Below are positions 34,632-44,189 of a stretch of DNA of 44,189 bases, piece after piece (within the stretch, counting starts at the first letter, position 1; each line of letters begins with the position of its first letter). This DNA comes from Bauldia sp. GTDB taxonomy: Bacteria; Pseudomonadota; Alphaproteobacteria; Rhizobiales; Kaistiaceae. A model generated the notes under the pieces. That model made no database searches and had not been told where the DNA came from. It saw nothing but the letters and a program-made list of their open reading frames with translations. Made by a program: the position numbers and the translations under genes. The stretch spans positions 1 through 44,189 of the forward strand of contig JALHRF010000014.1 in assembly GCA_022841545.1 (NCBI GenBank). The letters are read 5' to 3'.

Positions 34632-35021
34632 TCAAACGCGGCGACGCTTGCGCGGGCGACAGCCGTTATGCGCGATCGGCGTCACGTCGCGGATCGAGGT
34701 GATCGTGAAGCCGCCGGACTGAAGCGCGCGGAGCGCCGACTCACGGCCCGACCCAGGGCCGGAAACCTCGACTTCAAGCGTGCGAACGCCGTGTTCGGCG
34801 GCCTTCTTGCCGGCATCCTCGGCAGCCATCTGCGCCGCATAGGGCGTCGACTTCCGGGAACCCTTGAAACCCATCAGCCCGGCGGAGGACCACGAAATCG
34901 CGTTCCCCTGCGCATCGGTGATGGTGATCATCGTGTTGTTGAAGCTCGAATTCACATGCGCGACGCCGGAAGTGATGTTCTTGCGCTCACGGCGGCGCAC
35001 GCGGGTTGCATCTTTTGCCAT
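34632..35021 (-). CDS. rpsK: 30S ribosomal protein S11
   Basis: S11 of the small-subunit platform, 129 residues. It shows [22 protein letters not shown] and [23 protein letters not shown], and ends with [18 protein letters not shown], the usual C-terminus. The gap before it, to rpsM, is unusually long at 131 bases and filled with repeats; the gap after it carries two hairpins. Confidence 0.98.
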   Translation of the reverse strand: MAKDATRVRRRERKNITSGVAHVNSSFNNTMITITDAQGNAISWSSAGLMGFKGSRKSTPYAAQMAAEDAGKKAAEHGVRTLEVEVSGPGSGRESALRALQSGGFTITSIRDVTPIAHNGCRPRKRRRV

Positions 35022-35036
35022 TCGGATCCCTTCAGA

Positions 35037-35142
35037 GCGAATAGCGAGTAGCGAATAGCGAATAGAAACGATCGATCGTTTCCAAGCTGTCCGATCCCGC
35101 CGGTGCTCTCTTCCTTTCTATTCGCTATTGGCTATTCGCTAC
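35037..35142. repeat. Repeat block between rpsM and rpsK
   Basis: Left arm 35037-35065 is built of short copies of GCGAATAGC; right arm 35118-35142 is its inverted counterpart (CTATTCGCTATTGGCTATTC). Between them is a perfect 18-base palindrome around CGATCGATCG (35065-35082). The block fills the gap between two genes that are usually tightly joined, and would fold as a long hairpin in the transcript. Confidence 0.8.
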
Positions 35143-35152
35143 TTGACTCGAA

Positions 35153-35521
<369 letters not shown>

Positions 35522-35625
35522 GGCCGCTTCTCCTTCTGCCGACCGCTTGACGCGGCCGAAATTCCTTATCCTGCAGAGACTTCCGGGAAACGCAGACAAC
35601 GGCCCCGGCTCTCCATTCCTGGTTC

Positions 35626-35694
35626 ACCGGCACCGCACATCCAAAAAGTGCAGAATTCGTGCCGGTAGATATACATTACCTGCTCTTCCGTCAA
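35626..35694 (-). promoter_or_regulatory. Candidate rpsM-operon promoter with overlapping inverted repeat
   Basis: On the minus strand, TTGACG (35694-35689) and TATCTA (35671-35666) are spaced by 17 bases, placing the start near 35659. An eight-base inverted repeat (35626-35633 and 35659-35666) lies across the start site, its outer arm overlapping the -10, and could be an operator. A smaller repeat, GCAC/GTGC, is nested inside. It stands downstream of the adk stop and 145 bases before rpsM. Confidence 0.5.
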
Positions 35695-35707
35695 CACCGG
35701 CCAGACC

Positions 35708-36289
35708 TTACGCGTCCGTGCCGGCCCTGAGATTCTCGTCGATGCGCGCCGCAACCTCCGCGACCGAACCCATGCCGTCCACCTGTTTCAGCGCGCCGCG
35801 ACTCCGGTAGTAGTCCGCCACCGGCGCCGTCTGCTCGCGATAGACGGCGAGCCGCTTGCTCACCGTCGCCTCCGTGTCGTCGGCGCGGGACCCGCCCGTT
35901 TCTTTGGCGCGTCCCAGTATCCGATCACTGAGGATGGTGTGATCGACCACGATCTCGATGATCCGGTCGAGACTCAGACCGCGCTCATCGAGCAGCCGGT
36001 CCAGCGCCACGGCCTGGTCCACCGTCCTCGGGAACCCGTCGAGGATGAAGCCCTTTGCAGTGTCCGGGCGATCGATCCGTTCAGCGATGATCTCGATCAT
36101 CACATCGTCCGGAACCAGATCGCCACGGTCCATGATTGCCTTGGCCCGCTGACCCACCGGCGTACCAGCGGCGACCGCGGCGCGGAGCATGTCTCCCGTC
36201 GAAAGCTGCAGGATGCCGTGCTTGTCGACCAACCGCTGCGCCTGCGTTCCCTTGCCCGCGCCCGGAGGCCCGAGCAGGATCAACCTCAT
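35708..36289 (-). CDS. adk: Adenylate kinase
   Basis: Adenylate kinase, AMP + ATP to 2 ADP, 193 residues, the short form without a zinc-type LID. The P-loop is GPPGAGKGTQ at the start; FILDGFPRTVDQA and GRAKETGGSRADD (short LID) follow. Its ATG overlaps the secY stop as ATGA, so translation is coupled. Placement between secY and rpsM is common in alphaproteobacteria. Confidence 0.97.
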   Translation of the reverse strand: MRLILLGPPGAGKGTQAQRLVDKHGILQLSTGDMLRAAVAAGTPVGQRAKAIMDRGDLVPDDVMIEIIAERIDRPDTAKGFILDGFPRTVDQAVALDRLLDERGLSLDRIIEIVVDHTILSDRILGRAKETGGSRADDTEATVSKRLAVYREQTAPVADYYRSRGALKQVDGMGSVAEVAARIDENLRAGTDA

Positions 36290-37617
36290 CGCGTCTTCCC
36301 CCTGAGCTTGGCCTTCTTGACGAGGCCTTCGTACTGATGCGCGAGCAGATGGCCCTGGACCTGGGATACCGTGTCCATGGTCACGCTCACAACGATAAGC
36401 AGCGACGTTCCGCCGAAGTAGAAGGGCACGCCGGTATAGCTGATCAGAAACTCCGGCAGCAGGCAGACGGCAACGAGATAGATGGCGCCAACCACCGTGA
36501 TGCGGGTCAGGACATAGTCGATATACTCGGCCGTCTTGGCGCCGGGGCGAATGCCGGGAATGAAGCCGCCATGCTTCTTGAGGTTGTCGGCGGTGTCGGT
36601 GGGGTTGAACACGACGGCCGTATAGAAGAAGGCGAAGAACACGATAAGGCCGGCGTAGAGCAGCATGTAGAGAGGCTGCCCGTGACCGACCATCGCGGTG
36701 ATGGTGTTGAGCCAGGACGGCCCGGTGCCACCGGAGAAGTTCGCGAGCGTCACCGGCAGGAGCAGCAGCGAGGACGCGAAAATCGGGGGGATGACGCCGG
36801 AGGTGTTGAGCTTGAGCGGCAGGTGCGAGGAATCGCCCTGGAACATCCGGTTCCCGACCTGACGCTTCGGGTACTGGATGAGCAGGCGGCGCTGGGCCCG
36901 CTCGACGAACACGATGACCGCGATCACGACGATCGCCATCACGGCGATGAAGAGGATCAGGGCCGTCGACAGCGCACCTTCGCGGCCGAGTTCGAGCGTC
37001 CCGACCAGGGCCGACGGCAGGTTCGCGACGATGCCGGAGAAGATGATCAGCGAAATGCCGTTGCCGATGCCGCGGCTGGTGATCTGCTCACCGAGCCACA
37101 TCAGGAACATGGTGCCGCCGGTCAGCGTGATCACCGTGGTGATGCGGAAGAACATCCCCGGATCGGTGACGACGTTGGTCGCACCTTCGAGACCGACGGC
37201 AATGCCATAGGCCTGGAGAACGGCGAGGATGACGGTGCCATAGCGGGTGTATTGGTTGATGACCTTCCGGCCCTGCTCGCCTTCCTTCTTGAGAGCCTCG
37301 AGCGAGGGGACGATGGAACTCATCAACTGCATGATGATCGACGCCGAGATATACGGCATGATCCCGAGCGCAAAGATCGCCATGCGGCCGATAGCGCCGC
37401 CGGCGAACATGTTGAACATGCCGATCAGGCCGCTGGCCTGCGAATCGAACGCCTGGGCGAGCGCTTCCGGATTGATTCCGGGCAGCGGAATGTAGGTACC
37501 GAGGCGGTAGACCAGCAGAGCGCCGAGGGTGAACAGAATGCGCTTCTTCAGCGCCTCCGCCTTTGCGAAAGCGCCGAGATTCAGATTCGCAGCAAGTTGT
37601 TCAGCCGCCGATGCCAT
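36286..37617 (-). CDS. secY: Preprotein translocase subunit SecY
   Basis: Central pore subunit of the Sec translocon, 443 residues with ten membrane spans. SecY signatures include YRLGTYIPLPGINPEAL near the start, MPYISASIIMQLM, and the cytoplasmic loop FVERAQRRLLIQYPKRQVGN, which contacts SecA and ribosomes. It follows rplO by 18 bases and overlaps adk by four. Confidence 0.98.
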   Translation of the reverse strand: MASAAEQLAANLNLGAFAKAEALKKRILFTLGALLVYRLGTYIPLPGINPEALAQAFDSQASGLIGMFNMFAGGAIGRMAIFALGIMPYISASIIMQLMSSIVPSLEALKKEGEQGRKVINQYTRYGTVILAVLQAYGIAVGLEGATNVVTDPGMFFRITTVITLTGGTMFLMWLGEQITSRGIGNGISLIIFSGIVANLPSALVGTLELGREGALSTALILFIAVMAIVVIAVIVFVERAQRRLLIQYPKRQVGNRMFQGDSSHLPLKLNTSGVIPPIFASSLLLLPVTLANFSGGTGPSWLNTITAMVGHGQPLYMLLYAGLIVFFAFFYTAVVFNPTDTADNLKKHGGFIPGIRPGAKTAEYIDYVLTRITVVGAIYLVAVCLLPEFLISYTGVPFYFGGTSLLIVVSVTMDTVSQVQGHLLAHQYEGLVKKAKLRGKTR

Positions 37618-37635
37618 CGGACAGTTCCTTTCGGC

Positions 37636-38136
37636 CTACTCGGCCTTCTCGGCCTTCTCGGCCTTCTCGGCGGCCGCCGGCCTCAGGACCTCGACCGAAC
37701 CGCCGGCCTTCTCCACCGCCGCGATCGCCGGCTTCGAGCCGCCCGCGATCTGGAACTTCACCGCGGCCTTCAGTTCGCCATTACCGAGAAGACGGACCCC
37801 GTCCTTCTCGCGACGGATCACACCGGCTTCCTTGAGGGCAGCTGCAGTGACGACGACGCTGACATCGAGCCGACCGGCATCGATCGCCTCCTGAACGCGG
37901 CCGAGGCTGACTTCGTTGAAATCGAGAGCGAAGATATTGTTGAAGCCGCGCTTCGGCAGACGCCGGTGGAGCGGCATCTGACCGCCCTCGAAGCCCTTGA
38001 TGGCAACGCCGGTGCGCGCCTTCTGGCCCTTGACGCCGCGACCCGCGGTCTTGCCCTTGCCGGACCCGATGCCGCGGCCGACGCGCATGCGCGCCTTCCG
38101 CGAACCGGGATTGTCGGCGATCTCGTTGAGCTTCAT
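37636..38136 (-). CDS. rplO: 50S ribosomal protein L15
   Basis: L15 of the large subunit, 166 residues. The start [39 protein letters not shown] is partly visible as [38 protein letters not shown] also marks the family. The last 15 residues are AEK repeats, encoded by a nine-base tandem repeat (37639-37671), beyond the conserved end. The gene follows rpmD by four bases. Confidence 0.97.
   Translation of the reverse strand: MKLNEIADNPGSRKARMRVGRGIGSGKGKTAGRGVKGQKARTGVAIKGFEGGQMPLHRRLPKRGFNNIFALDFNEVSLGRVQEAIDAGRLDVSVVVTAAALKEAGVIRREKDGVRLLGNGELKAAVKFQIAGGSKPAIAAVEKAGGSVEVLRPAAAEKAEKAEKAE
37639..37671 (-). repeat. Nine-base tandem repeat encoding an AEK tail of L15
   Basis: GCCGAGAAG (minus strand) is repeated about 3.5 times at the 3' end of rplO, giving the residues [11 protein letters not shown]. 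Because the unit is a multiple of three, changes in copy number would keep the frame. Confidence 0.85.
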
Positions 38137-38140
38137 GACT

Positions 38141-38332
38141 CTACTTCCCTTCCTCGACCACGCGGACGAGGTGGCTGACCTTGTCGATCATGCCTCGCAC
38201 GGCCGGGGTGTCCGGCAAGGTGCGCCGGCGGCGGATCTTGTTCAGGCCGAGGCCGACCAGCGTCTGGCGCTGGATCGCCGGCCGGCGGATCGGACTTCCG
38301 ATCTGCTCAACAGTGATGGTCTTGTCGGCCAT
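38141..38332 (-). CDS. rpmD: 50S ribosomal protein L30
   Basis: L30, 63 residues, the normal size. [21 protein letters not shown] and the conserved [21 protein letters not shown] region are present. It lies between rpsE and rplO with gaps of 21 and 4 bases. Confidence 0.96.
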   Translation of the reverse strand: MADKTITVEQIGSPIRRPAIQRQTLVGLGLNKIRRRRTLPDTPAVRGMIDKVSHLVRVVEEGK

Positions 38333-38353
38333 AGGTCAGCGTCCCTCGGTTCT

Positions 38354-38920
38354 TCAGGCTTCGACGGCCGCTTCGGCGTCAATGTCACGGCGGCGGGCCT
38401 GCAGCGTCGACACCTTGATGCCGCGCCGCGCCGCAACGCCGCGCGGGCTGTCTTCGTGCTTCAGCGCGTCAAACGTCGCCCGCACCATGTTGTAGGGGTT
38501 GGACGAGCCAAACGACTTCGCCACCACGTCCTGCACGCCGAGCGTCTCGAAGACGGCACGCATCGGACCGCCCGCGATGATGCCGGTGCCGGCCGGCGCC
38601 GCGCGGCAAATCACCTTGCCGGCGCCGTGACGCCCGCTGACATCGTGGTGAAGCGTACGTCCCTCGCGGAGCGGAACGCGAACCAGCGACCGCTTGGCCG
38701 CCTCGGTCGCCTTCCGGATCGCCTCGGGGACCTCACGGGCCTTGCCATGACCGAAGCCTACCCGGCCCTTCTGGTCGCCCACGACGACGAGCGCCGCGAA
38801 ACCGAAGCGACGGCCGCCCTTCACCACCTTGGCGACGCGGTTGATGTGGACCAGCTTGTCGACAAACTCGCTGTCCTCCCGCTCGCGTTCCCGGCCGCCT
38901 CGTTCGCGATCTCTTGCCAT
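38354..38920 (-). CDS. rpsE: 30S ribosomal protein S5
   Basis: S5 of the small subunit, 188 residues. It starts with a charged Arg/Glu-rich stretch, then [21 protein letters not shown], the double-stranded RNA-binding domain of S5, and [20 protein letters not shown] in the C-terminal part. A variable tail (about 20 residues, [13 protein letters not shown]) ends it. It follows rplR by 56 bases. Confidence 0.97.
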   Translation of the reverse strand: MARDRERGGREREREDSEFVDKLVHINRVAKVVKGGRRFGFAALVVVGDQKGRVGFGHGKAREVPEAIRKATEAAKRSLVRVPLREGRTLHHDVSGRHGAGKVICRAAPAGTGIIAGGPMRAVFETLGVQDVVAKSFGSSNPYNMVRATFDALKHEDSPRGVAARRGIKVSTLQARRRDIDAEAAVEA

Positions 38921-38976
38921 GCCACCTGTTCCGTTTGTCCGATATCGTTGTCGTGAGACGGCGGTTCAAGCCGTCT

Positions 38977-39333
38977 TCAGAAATTCAGTCCGCCCTCGCG
39001 CGCGCCGTCCGCCAGCGCCTTCACCCGACCGTGATAGAGATAGCGGCCACGATCGAAGACGACATCCTTGACCCCGGCCTTGGCGGCGCGCTCGGCGAGC
39101 AGCTTGCCGACCTCGGCCGCAGCGTCCTTGTCGGCGCCGGTCTTGAGCTTCGCCCGCAGGTCCTTGTCGAGCGACGATGCCGCGGCAAGGGTCTTGCCCT
39201 CGACGTCGTCGATCACCTGGGCGTAGATATGCTTCGAGGAACGGAAGACGCTCAGGCGCTTCCGGGTCCCTGCGGCCGCCTTTACCCGGCGCCGGACGCT
39301 GACGATGCGTCGCTCGGTGGTGCTCTTGGCCAT
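38977..39333 (-). CDS. rplR: 50S ribosomal protein L18
   Basis: L18, 118 residues, binds 5S r[21 protein letters not shown] and the C-terminal [24 protein letters not shown] are standard. The ATG at 39333 lies five bases after the rplF stop. Confidence 0.97.
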   Translation of the reverse strand: MAKSTTERRIVSVRRRVKAAAGTRKRLSVFRSSKHIYAQVIDDVEGKTLAAASSLDKDLRAKLKTGADKDAAAEVGKLLAERAAKAGVKDVVFDRGRYLYHGRVKALADGAREGGLNF

Positions 39334-39338
39334 GACCC

Positions 39339-39872
39339 TTACTTCTTCTTGCCTTCCTTGCGGTGGATTTTTTCCTCCGCGTACTTGATACCCTTGCCCT
39401 TGTAGGGCTCGGGCTTGCGGAACTCGCGGATCTCCGCCGCCACCTGACCAACCTGCTGCCGGTTCGAGCCGACAATCAGAATCTCGGTCGGCTTCGGCGT
39501 GGTGATCGTGATCCCCGTCGGGATCGGGTAGGCGACATCGTGACTGTAGCCGAGGTTCAGCTGCAGGTTCGATCCCTGGACCGCCGCACGGTAGCCGACG
39601 CCGTTGATCTCGAGCTTGCGCTCGAAGCCCTTGGTCACGCCCTCGAACAGGTTCGCGACCATGGTCCGCGACATGCCCCAGGCGGATCGCGCCGCCTTGG
39701 ACTCGTCGCGCGGCATCACCGCGATCGCGCCATCTTCCATGCTGATCGTGATGTTGTCGGTGGCGACGAAGGACAGTTCGCCCTTCGGCCCCTTGACCGC
39801 GACCTTCTGCCCGTCCACCGATGCGGTGACCCCTTTCGGGACCGGTACCGCCTTCTTGCCAATTCGCGACAT
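39339..39872 (-). CDS. rplF: 50S ribosomal protein L6
   Basis: L6, 177 residues, two repeated domains near the sarcin-ricin loop. [15 protein letters not shown] opens it, and the C-terminal [19 protein letters not shown] is the canonical end. It lies between rpsH and rplR. Confidence 0.98.
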   Translation of the reverse strand: MSRIGKKAVPVPKGVTASVDGQKVAVKGPKGELSFVATDNITISMEDGAIAVMPRDESKAARSAWGMSRTMVANLFEGVTKGFERKLEINGVGYRAAVQGSNLQLNLGYSHDVAYPIPTGITITTPKPTEILIVGSNRQQVGQVAAEIREFRKPEPYKGKGIKYAEEKIHRKEGKKK

Positions 39873-39902
39873 AACCTCAGACTTTCCCGTTCGCTTACCG
39901 CG

Positions 39903-40298
39903 TCAGAACACCCGGCAGAGCACTTCGCCGCCGACGTTCTGGTCCCGCGCCTCGGCATCCGACATCACGCCCTTCGGCGTGGAGAGGATGGAAACGCCCA
40001 GGCCATTGCTGACGCGCGGAATATTCTTCACCGACGCATAGACCCGGCGGCCGGGACGCGACACGCGCTCGATTTCGCGGATCACCGGCTGGCCGTCGTA
40101 GTACTTGAGCTCGATCTCGATCTCGGCCTTGCCGTCTTCCTCGAGCTGCGAGTAGCCGCGGATATATCCCTCGGCCTGGAGCACGTCGAGAACGCGCTCC
40201 CTCAGCCGCGAGCCGGGCGTCGTCACCTTGGTCTTCTTCCGCATCTGGGCGTTGCGGATGCGTGTCAGCATGTCGCCCAGCGGGTCGGACATTGTCAT
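39903..40298 (-). CDS. rpsH: 30S ribosomal protein S8
   Basis: S8, 131 residues, binds 16S rRNA and in other bacteria represses the spc operon by binding its message. [16 protein letters not shown] and [20 protein letters not shown] are typical. Two ATGs are possible (40298 and 40292); the first has AAGGAGC eight bases before it and is chosen. Confidence 0.97.
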   Translation of the reverse strand: MTMSDPLGDMLTRIRNAQMRKKTKVTTPGSRLRERVLDVLQAEGYIRGYSQLEEDGKAEIEIELKYYDGQPVIREIERVSRPGRRVYASVKNIPRVSNGLGVSILSTPKGVMSDAEARDQNVGGEVLCRVF

Positions 40299-40310
40299 CC
40301 CGGTCGCTCC

Positions 40311-40616
40311 TTACCAGCTCGACTTCACGAGGCCGGGAATCAGTCCGGCCGAGCCGAGTTCGCGCAGCGCAATGCGCGAAACCTTGAGTTTGCGATAGTA
40401 GGCCCGCGGCCGCCCCGTGATCTCACAGCGGTTCCGGATGCGGACCTTCGAAGAATTCCGCGGCAGTTCCGCGAGCTTGAGACGCGCCTGGAAGCGCTCC
40501 TCCATGGAAGCGCTCTGATCGTTCGCCGTGTCCTTGAGCGCCGCCCGGCGCTCGGCGAACTGCGCAACCATCTTGCGGCGCTTGTTGTTGCGGTTGATCG
40601 CACTGGTCTTGGCCAT
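40311..40616 (-). CDS. rpsN: 30S ribosomal protein S14
   Basis: S14, 101 residues, the long form without zinc cysteines (no CxxC pair), as usual in proteobacteria. [16 protein letters not shown] and the end [22 protein letters not shown] mark it. It lies between rplE and rpsH. Confidence 0.97.
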   Translation of the reverse strand: MAKTSAINRNNKRRKMVAQFAERRAALKDTANDQSASMEERFQARLKLAELPRNSSKVRIRNRCEITGRPRAYYRKLKVSRIALRELGSAGLIPGLVKSSW

Positions 40617-40627
40617 CGTGCTTGTCC

Positions 40628-41185
40628 TTACTGCCGGAACGGGAAGTTGAACGCCTTGAGCAAGGCCCGCGCCTCGTCGTCTGTCTTGGCGGTGGTGCAG
40701 ACGATGACGTCCATTCCCCAGATCTGGTCGACCTGGTCGTAGTTGATCTCGGGGAAAATGATGTGTTCCTTGATCCCCATGGCGAAATTCCCGCGCCCGT
40801 CAAAGCTCTTCGGGTTCAGCCCGCGGAAGTCCCGGACGCGGGGCAGCGCGACATTCACCAGGCGGTCGAGAAACTCGTACATCCGCTGCTGGCGGAGCGT
40901 GACCTTGCCGCCGATCGGCATCCCCTCGCGGAGCTTGTAGGTGGCGATCGACGTCCGCGACTTGGTGACTGCCGGCTTCTGTCCGGCGATCTTGGCCAGG
41001 TCGCCGAGCGCCGACTGAATCTTCTTCGAATCCGCGACCGCCTCGCCGACGCCCATGTTGATCACGATCTTCTCGATGCGCGGCACTTCAAGGGCGTTCT
41101 TGTATCCGAACTCCTTGACCATCGCCGGCGTGATCGTCTCGCGGTACTGCGTCTTGAGCCGCGGCTCGTACTGTGCCTCAGCCAT
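40628..41185 (-). CDS. rplE: 50S ribosomal protein L5
   Basis: L5, 185 residues, central-protuberance protein contacting 5S r[22 protein letters not shown] and [19 protein letters not shown] are diagnostic. The start overlaps the rplX end by eight bases. Confidence 0.98.
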   Translation of the reverse strand: MAEAQYEPRLKTQYRETITPAMVKEFGYKNALEVPRIEKIVINMGVGEAVADSKKIQSALGDLAKIAGQKPAVTKSRTSIATYKLREGMPIGGKVTLRQQRMYEFLDRLVNVALPRVRDFRGLNPKSFDGRGNFAMGIKEHIIFPEINYDQVDQIWGMDVIVCTTAKTDDEARALLKAFNFPFRQ

Positions 41186-41489
41186 CGATGACTTCTCCGG
41201 TGCGTTTCGCGACCCGCTTCACGCCATTCTCGTCCCGGCGGAAGGCGACCTTGGTCGGCTTCCCGTCCGCGGTAGCGATCGCGATGTTCGAAAGATGAAT
41301 CGGCATTTCCTTGCTGACGATGCCGCCCTGGTCCCGCGCCGTCTGGCGCTGGTGGCGGCGGGCGACGTTGATCCCGCGGATCACGGCGCGTTCCTCGGCC
41401 GGGATGACGCGGATGACTTCGCCGGTTCGGCCCTTGTCCTTGCCGGCGATGACGACGACGCGGTCGCCCTTCCTGATGCGCGCGGCCAT
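41178..41489 (-). CDS. rplX: 50S ribosomal protein L24
   Basis: L24, 103 residues, an assembly initiator of the large subunit. The KOW motif reads [19 protein letters not shown] near the N-terminus. The start overlaps the rplN stop by one base (TAATG) and the end overlaps rplE by eight. Confidence 0.97.
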   Translation of the reverse strand: MAARIRKGDRVVVIAGKDKGRTGEVIRVIPAEERAVIRGINVARRHQRQTARDQGGIVSKEMPIHLSNIAIATADGKPTKVAFRRDENGVKRVAKRTGEVIDG

Positions 41490-41857
41490 TACAGCACCTC
41501 CGGCGCGAGCGAGATGATCTTCATGTGGTTCTTTGCCCGAAGCTCGCGCGGCACCGGTCCGAAGATGCGCGTGCCGACCGGCTCGGACTGATTGTTGATC
41601 AGCACGGCGGCGTTGCGATCAAAGCGGATGACGCTGCCGTCTGCGCGCCGGATGTCCTTGGCGGTGCGAACCACCACGGCCTTCATCACGTCGCCCTTCT
41701 TGACGCGACCGCGCGGGATCGCCTCCTTGACGGACACCACGATCACATCGCCGACCGAAGCGTACTTGCGCTTCGATCCGCCGAGCACCTTGATGCACAT
41801 AACGCGGCGGGCGCCGGAATTGTCGGCGACCTCGAGGTTCGTCTGCATCTGAATCAT
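41489..41857 (-). CDS. rplN: 50S ribosomal protein L14
   Basis: L14, 122 residues, the invariant family length, starting [20 protein letters not shown] and ending [10 protein letters not shown]. It shares one base with rplX and lies 30 bases after rpsQ. Confidence 0.98.
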   Translation of the reverse strand: MIQMQTNLEVADNSGARRVMCIKVLGGSKRKYASVGDVIVVSVKEAIPRGRVKKGDVMKAVVVRTAKDIRRADGSVIRFDRNAAVLINNQSEPVGTRIFGPVPRELRAKNHMKIISLAPEVL

Positions 41858-41887
41858 GACTTTGCTCCGGCGCCGAGCGCCGTCCCC

Positions 41888-42136
41888 TTATGTCGCGGCC
41901 TTGGCCGTGCCGTCGAGCACGACCCAGCGCTTGTTCTTGGAGACCGGCGCACTCTCCTCGATGGAGACGAGGTCGCCGATCTTGAATTTGTTGTCCGCGT
42001 CGTGCGCGTGGTACTTCTTCGACCGCCGGATGGTCTTCTTCAGCACCGGATGCGTGAAGCGGCGCTCGACGCGGACGACGATCGTCTTGTCGTTCTTGTC
42101 GCTGACGACGGTGCCCTGCAGGACGCGTTTCGGCAT
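41888..42136 (-). CDS. rpsQ: 30S ribosomal protein S17
   Basis: S17, 82 residues from the ATG at 42136 ([20 protein letters not shown]). The frame extends upstream through rpmC and rplP, but that part is not S17. [22 protein letters not shown] and the GDLVSIEE strand are typical. Confidence 0.97.
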   Translation of the reverse strand: MPKRVLQGTVVSDKNDKTIVVRVERRFTHPVLKKTIRRSKKYHAHDADNKFKIGDLVSIEESAPVSKNKRWVVLDGTAKAAT

Positions 42137-42144
42137 GACTTCAA

Positions 42145-42345
42145 CTAGCCCTTCTTGGTCGAGCGCTTCTGGGCGCCGATCGTCATCAGCCGCGCGATGT
42201 CCCGCCTGACCTGGCGGACGCGCGACGTATTGGAAAGCTGACCGGTCGCCCGCTGGAAGCGCAGATTGAACTGCTCCTTCTTGAGCCGCGCGACCTCGTC
42301 GCCGATCTGGTCTTCCGTCATCTGACGGACGTCTTGCGCCTTCAT
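42145..42345 (-). CDS. rpmC: 50S ribosomal protein L29
   Basis: L29, 66 residues from the ATG at 42345 ([20 protein letters not shown]). [20 protein letters not shown] is the conserved core. Upstream frame inside rplP was rejected. It lies 11 bases after rplP and 8 before rpsQ. Confidence 0.97.
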   Translation of the reverse strand: MKAQDVRQMTEDQIGDEVARLKKEQFNLRFQRATGQLSNTSRVRQVRRDIARLMTIGAQKRSTKKG

Positions 42346-42356
42346 GGTCTCTGTCC

Positions 42357-42770
42357 CTAGTCGGCGATGCGCTGAACGACGCGGGTGCGGACCGGAAGCT
42401 TCGCCGCACCGAGGCGGAGCGCCTCCTTGGCGAGGTCCGGCGCGACGCCATCGATTTCGAACATGATGCGGCCCGGCTTGACGCGGACCACCCACAATTC
42501 CGGCGTGCCCTTGCCCTTGCCCATGCGAACTTCGGTCGGCTTCTTCGAAACCGGGACGTCCGGGAAGATGCGGATCCAGAGGCGCCCGGCGCGCTTCATG
42601 TGGCGCGTGATGGCGCGGCGGGCCGCCTCGATCTGGCGCGCGGTGACGCGTTCCGGCTCGAGCGACTTGAGCCCGAAGGAGCCAAAGGTCAGCTCGGCGC
42701 CCGAGGTCGCCTTGCCGTGGATACGGCCCTTGAACTGCTTGCGGAATTTGGTGCGAACTGGCTGCAGCAT
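42357..42770 (-). CDS. rplP: 50S ribosomal protein L16
   Basis: L16, 137 residues, near the peptidyl-transferase centre and A-site t[22 protein letters not shown] starts it, and [20 protein letters not shown] is the conserved loop. It follows rpsC by 18 bases. Confidence 0.98.
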   Translation of the reverse strand: MLQPVRTKFRKQFKGRIHGKATSGAELTFGSFGLKSLEPERVTARQIEAARRAITRHMKRAGRLWIRIFPDVPVSKKPTEVRMGKGKGTPELWVVRVKPGRIMFEIDGVAPDLAKEALRLGAAKLPVRTRVVQRIAD

Positions 42771-42788
42771 GATCTTGTCTCTTTGGCC

Positions 42789-43490
42789 TTACGCCGCCTC
42801 GCGACGCCGGCTGGTGGGCTCGGAGCCCTCGACCTGGCGGCGCTCGGACGCCATCGGGTCATGCTCCATGATCTCGCCCTTGAAGATCCAGACCTTGACG
42901 CCGCAGGTCCCGTAGGCGGTGTTGGCGGTCGCCTGGCCGAAATCCACATCGGCGCGGAGCGTGTGAAGCGGCACGCGGCCTTCCCGGTACCATTCGGTGC
43001 GGGCGATCTCGGCGCCGCCGAGACGGCCGCCGCAGGAAATCCTGATGCCTTCGGCCCCGAGCCGCATCGCCGACTGGACGGCGCGCTTCATCGCCCGGCG
43101 GAACGCGACGCGGCGCTCGAGCTGCTGGGCGATCGACTGGGCGACCAGGGTCGCATCGATCTCCGGCTTCCGGACTTCGACGATGTTGATGTGAACCTCC
43201 GAGTCGGTCATCGATGCGACCTTCTTGCGGAGCTTCTCGATGTCGGCGCCCTTCTTGCCGATCACGATGCCAGGACGGGCGGAGTGGATGGTGACGCGGG
43301 CCTTCTTGTGCGGACGCTCGATGACGATCTTCGACACCGCCGCCTGCTTCAGGTCCTCCATCAGCGACTTGCGGATGGCCATGTCCTCATGGAGCAGCCG
43401 GCCGTATTCGCCCTTGTTCGCGTACCAGCGAGAATCCCAGGTGCGGTTGATGCCGAGCCGGAGCCCGATCGGATTGACTTTCTGGCCCAT
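42789..43490 (-). CDS. rpsC: 30S ribosomal protein S3
   Basis: S3, 233 residues, at the mRNA entry site. [20 protein letters not shown] opens it; the KH domain has [16 protein letters not shown]. The start ATG at 43490 overlaps the rplV stop by one base; 31 codons upstream lie in rplV and were rejected. Confidence 0.98.
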   Translation of the reverse strand: MGQKVNPIGLRLGINRTWDSRWYANKGEYGRLLHEDMAIRKSLMEDLKQAAVSKIVIERPHKKARVTIHSARPGIVIGKKGADIEKLRKKVASMTDSEVHINIVEVRKPEIDATLVAQSIAQQLERRVAFRRAMKRAVQSAMRLGAEGIRISCGGRLGGAEIARTEWYREGRVPLHTLRADVDFGQATANTAYGTCGVKVWIFKGEIMEHDPMASERRQVEGSEPTSRRREAA

Positions 43491-43870
43491 CAGGCAGACT
43501 CCCCGGCTTCGCGGACGACGATGGTGAGGTTCGAGAAGCGCTTGCGGATGCGCCCGACGCGGCCGCGGCCACGCGGGGTCCAACGCTTCATCATCATCCC
43601 CGAACCGACAAAGGCCTCGGCGACGACAAGCGAGTCGACGTCGAGCTGGTGATTGTTCTCGGCATTGGCGATTGCCGACTGGAGCGTCTTCTTGACCGGA
43701 CCGGCGATCCGCTTCCGGCTGAAGGTCAGGTCGGCAAGCGCCGTGGCGACCTTCTTGCCGCGGATCAGTTCGGCCACGAGGTTCAGCTTCTGCGCCGAGA
43801 TGCGGACCATGTTGAGTTCGGCCTTCGCCTCGGTGTCGCTGAGCACGCGTTCGCGTTTGGCTTTGCCCAT
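43490..43870 (-). CDS. rplV: 50S ribosomal protein L22
   Basis: L22, 126 residues from the ATG at 43870, lining the peptide exit tunnel. Conserved motifs are [20 protein letters not shown] and [18 protein letters not shown], part of the tunnel loop. The start was set by the family N-terminus; the longer frame runs into rpsS. Two bases separate it from the rpsS stop. Confidence 0.97.
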   Translation of the reverse strand: MGKAKRERVLSDTEAKAELNMVRISAQKLNLVAELIRGKKVATALADLTFSRKRIAGPVKKTLQSAIANAENNHQLDVDSLVVAEAFVGSGMMMKRWTPRGRGRVGRIRKRFSNLTIVVREAGESA

Positions 43871-43872
43871 GA

Positions 43873-44151
43873 TCAGCCCCTCCTCGCCTTCTTGTCCGAG
43901 GTGTGGCCGTGATAGGTGCGGGTCGGCGCGAACTCGCCGAACTTGTGTCCGACCATGTCCTCGCTGACGAGCACCGGGACGTGCTTGTTGCCGTTGTGGA
44001 CGCCGAAGGTCAGACCCACGAACTGCGGCAGGATGGTCGAGCGCCGGCTCCAGATCTTGATCACTTCGCTGCGACCGCCCGAGCGCGCCTTGTCGGCCTT
44101 CTTCAAGAGAAAGCCGTCGACGAACGGGCCTTTCCAAACTGAACGAGCCAC
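43873..44151 (-). CDS. rpsS: 30S ribosomal protein S19
   Basis: S19, 92 residues, small-subunit head. It starts at a GTG (44151) giving [18 protein letters not shown] after the initiator, and ends [19 protein letters not shown]. It follows rplB by 15 bases. Confidence 0.97.
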   Translation of the reverse strand: MARSVWKGPFVDGFLLKKADKARSGGRSEVIKIWSRRSTILPQFVGLTFGVHNGNKHVPVLVSEDMVGHKFGEFAPTRTYHGHTSDKKARRG

Positions 44152-44166
44152 TTGCCTATGCCTCTT

Positions 44167-44189
44167 CTACTTCTTCCGCGCGTGGCGGC
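44167..44189 (-). CDS. rplB: 50S ribosomal protein L2, C-terminal end (partial)
   Basis: The last codons of rplB run into the window edge: RHARKK and a TAG stop (44167-44169), the usual L2 end. The rest of the gene lies beyond the window. The S10 cluster order places rplB directly before rpsS. Confidence 0.8.

Noticed and set aside
36136-38178. A plus-strand open frame of 680 codons opposite adk, secY and rplO
   Set aside because: It is antisense to three conserved genes and has no recognisable domain.

Overview
The window is about 44 kb of GC-rich DNA, densely coded, with short intergenic gaps and many overlapping start and stop codons. It looks like the chromosome of an alphaproteobacterium, most likely of the order Hyphomicrobiales (Rhizobiales). 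Three things support this: the gene order dgt / argS / SPOR protein / nagZ / scpA / scpB / tatABC, an ExoR homologue, and a BacA/SbmA-type peptide transporter. No rRNA, tRNA, CRISPR array, transposase or phage gene is visible.

Layout. (1) 1-7.3 kb is an accessory metabolic region: two sugar-type ABC permeases, two transglutaminase-like proteins, and an SDR dehydrogenase divergent from a class III aminotransferase plus an APH-fold kinase. A palindromic REP-like repeat separates the last two. (2) 7.5-18.3 kb is a long minus-strand housekeeping run: dgt, a metallo-beta-lactamase-fold lipoprotein, argS, a SPOR-domain envelope protein, nagZ, scpA, scpB, tatA, tatB, tatC. (3) 18.3-27 kb is mixed: erpA, a VOC protein with a histone-H1-like tail, a tandem HD/HD-GYP protein, AMP nucleosidase with an OsmC protein, xthA, small secreted proteins, an RTX pseudogene, and a decayed hicAB cassette bracketed by a duplicated amn 3' end. 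(4) 26.5-32 kb holds exoR and ilvD (overlapping), an MltB-type lytic transglycosylase and sbmA/bacA. (5) 32.2-33 kb is a cobalamin riboswitch controlling one periplasmic PCuAC-fold protein that lacks the copper ligands, closed by a terminator. (6) 33-44.2 kb is the S10-spc-alpha ribosomal protein cluster on the minus strand, from rplQ back to the tail of rplB.

The most interesting unit is the monocistronic B12-riboswitch gene. It is a PCu(A)C-like protein whose His/Met ligand positions are replaced and which instead carries His/Asp-rich ends, so it may be a B12- or cobalt-responsive metal-binding protein. Second is the 554-bp hicAB remnant flanked by a second copy of the last 20 codons of amn. 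That arrangement is what a small element integrated at a gene's 3' end would leave; hicA now carries three frameshifts while hicB stays open. The ribosomal cluster also has unusual intergenic structure: a repeat block between rpsM and rpsK, twin hairpins before rpoA, and a promoter overlapping an inverted repeat before rpsM. All identifications rest on reading motifs by eye; no database search was run.
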